A stretch of 64,000 nt of DNA from Nyssa sinensis (lineage: Eukaryota > Streptophyta > Magnoliopsida > Cornales > Nyssaceae): positions 1,896,001 to 1,960,000 of the forward strand of contig CM018036.1 of assembly GCA_008638375.1 (NCBI GenBank). The letters are read 5' to 3'. This document shows positions 62,826 to 64,000 of the stretch, in pieces (the first letter of the stretch is position 1; the number at the start of each line of letters is the position of its first letter). The translations under genes and the position numbers were made by a program. The notes under the pieces were generated by a model that searched no databases, was not told where the DNA came from, and saw only the letters and a program-made list of their open reading frames with translations.

Positions 62826-64000
62826 AAGTATAATGCTTATGACAGTGTCACCCTTGTGGGGAGTGTGTGTATATAGTTTTTGACTTATTTATCTTTCTGG
62901 AATATATATATATACAAATGGATTTCTAAGGTCCGGTTTGACTCCCGTCTCGAGCGTCACTTACCCATATACTTTATGCATTTGTTAATTAATTTTGATA
63001 GAATATTTCTTCAAGATTAGATTTTAGGTTTTTCTTTTTCCCTTGAAAAATTATTAAAGGAGATTACTAAGAAGTCTTAATGGGCATCTTTTATGTTAAG
63101 CATGGCGGGAGGTTGTTAATGGTTGAGGAGTTTCTATGGGCATCTTTCATGAAATCTGGAATATGGATATGCTTAATCAATGGCTGCCCTTTGGACCTCC
63201 TGAAAATTCCTAGTTTGTGTGCATCCAAAGACAGATTGGGTGGTGTTATCTTCTCAAGAGTCAGAGCTATGTGCAATTTACCTGGATCAATAAATATTTA
63301 ACAAATCAGCAAAATATGCAAGTCTCACAAGCAAACTTGTTTATATGTCAAGCATTCATTGATCTGAGTGCAAAGCATCGGAACCAATGAATAAATTTTT
63401 TCAAGCAGCAAAATGTGTATGTTTCACAAGCAAATTTGTTCATATATAAAACATTCATTGACTTGGTGTAAAGTACGGGATCAATGAATAAATATTTTCA
63501 AAGTTAAGGTATTACTTGGCAGAAATTTTAAAGTTCTTCAGTGGAGAATAATGTGCAATCATATCATGGTTACCCTTTCTAAGTTTTGAAAGTCTACTTA
63601 GAATTTTTTGTTTTGATGCAATTTTTTTACGTCCACACAATTTTCTCTTTATTTTTTTTTTCCTTCAACTCACATTATTTAAGAAAGAGACATCTGTTAA
63701 GAGACCCATGAAAAGACACTCTTTTATTTGATTTCTTTCAAGTTTCAAAGATTTATTGGCGATTATGACTTTATATTTTAAGTCAAAGAAGTTGAAATTC
63801 TTGATTAAAAAAGTGTCACAACATGAGTTTAAGAAATAAATATCAAATTAGGTAAACATGAGTTTAAGGAATTTGCTTCAAAATAACATTGAATCAACCA
63901 AATTCTATAGAAAGTTGATTTTTACTCTGAGGTGTTGTTCTAGTTCCCTGAAGGCCGCAGAGAAGTTGAAGAGTTTGTTAAACATTTATTCTTGAGATGC
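62826..64000. other. intergenic or unknown right end
   Basis: AT-rich. A 73-codon frame at 63080-63301 is not recognised. 63302-63510 is a tandem duplication. The final 60 bases contain 'GAAGTTGAAGAGTTTGTTAAAC' but too little is present to call an exon. Confidence 0.4.
63302..63510. repeat. tandem duplication, period about 99 bp
   Basis: 'CAGCAAAAT.TG.A.GT.TCACAAGCAAA.TTGTT.ATAT' followed by 'CATTCATTGA' and 'CAATGAATAAAT..TTTCAA' occurs twice (TCACAAGCAA at 63325 and 63424). Moderately diverged. Confidence 0.85.

Noticed and set aside
63080..63301. 73-codon open frame at the right end
   Set aside because: Not recognised, no splice or promoter context, and short enough to be chance.

Overview
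The window is nuclear DNA of a flowering plant. The evidence is eukaryotic genes with many short exons and GT-AG introns, AT-rich introns and intergenic DNA, telo-box and TATA promoter elements, plant-type L1 LINEs, tRNA-derived SINEs and MITE-like elements. The LINE load and protein sequences suggest a woody eudicot (Fagales or a similar order). That placement is an inference from general familiarity, not from a search.

Five protein-coding genes are supported. (1) A glutamate/leucine/phenylalanine dehydrogenase-family gene lies on + from the left edge to 28235; its 5' exons are outside the window. Its short exons are spread over more than 26 kb because the introns are full of LINEs. (2) An RWD-domain/DRG-family-regulatory protein gene (RWDD1/Gir2/DFRP2 type) lies on -, 29777-39114, with 11 coding exons, tail-to-tail with gene 1. 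(3) A PWWP-domain nuclear protein gene lies on +, 40175-50426, with 3 coding exons, head-to-head with gene 2. (4) 60S ribosomal protein eL28 lies on +, 52510-56522, with 3 exons. (5) An intronless CHMP1/VPS46 ESCRT-III gene lies on +, 58546-59157. As I remember the Arabidopsis genome, genes 1, 2 and 3 correspond in order to At1g51720, At1g51730 and At1g51745, so the left two thirds looks like a conserved microsyntenic block expanded by transposons.

Layout: 1-1558 is intron with an RTE-clade LINE relic. 2417-5163 is an L1 bounded by a 13-bp target-site duplication. 5728-7022 holds two L1 3' ends. 8225-12765 is an old antisense L1 with a younger L1 nested in it. 14458-16273 is a sense L1, itself interrupted. 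19975-25585 is a near full-length antisense LINE with three successive internal tandem duplications. The introns of genes 2-4 hold SINEs, MITE-like elements, L1 pieces and several more two-copy tandem duplications. 59158-64000 is intergenic with another L1.

The strongest leads are in gene 1. Its predicted protein lacks the catalytic lysine and other substrate-binding residues of true glutamate dehydrogenases, so it is probably a pseudoenzyme. One splice donor appears mutated (TTAAGT where GTAAGT is expected). A 54-nt exon-like segment with strong splice sites would insert an acidic 18-residue peptide in frame just before the nucleotide-binding fold. A second exon-like segment, in gene 2, would introduce a stop codon. 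A further theme is the unusual number of local two-copy tandem duplications (about ten, periods 84 to about 380 bp) across 64 kb.
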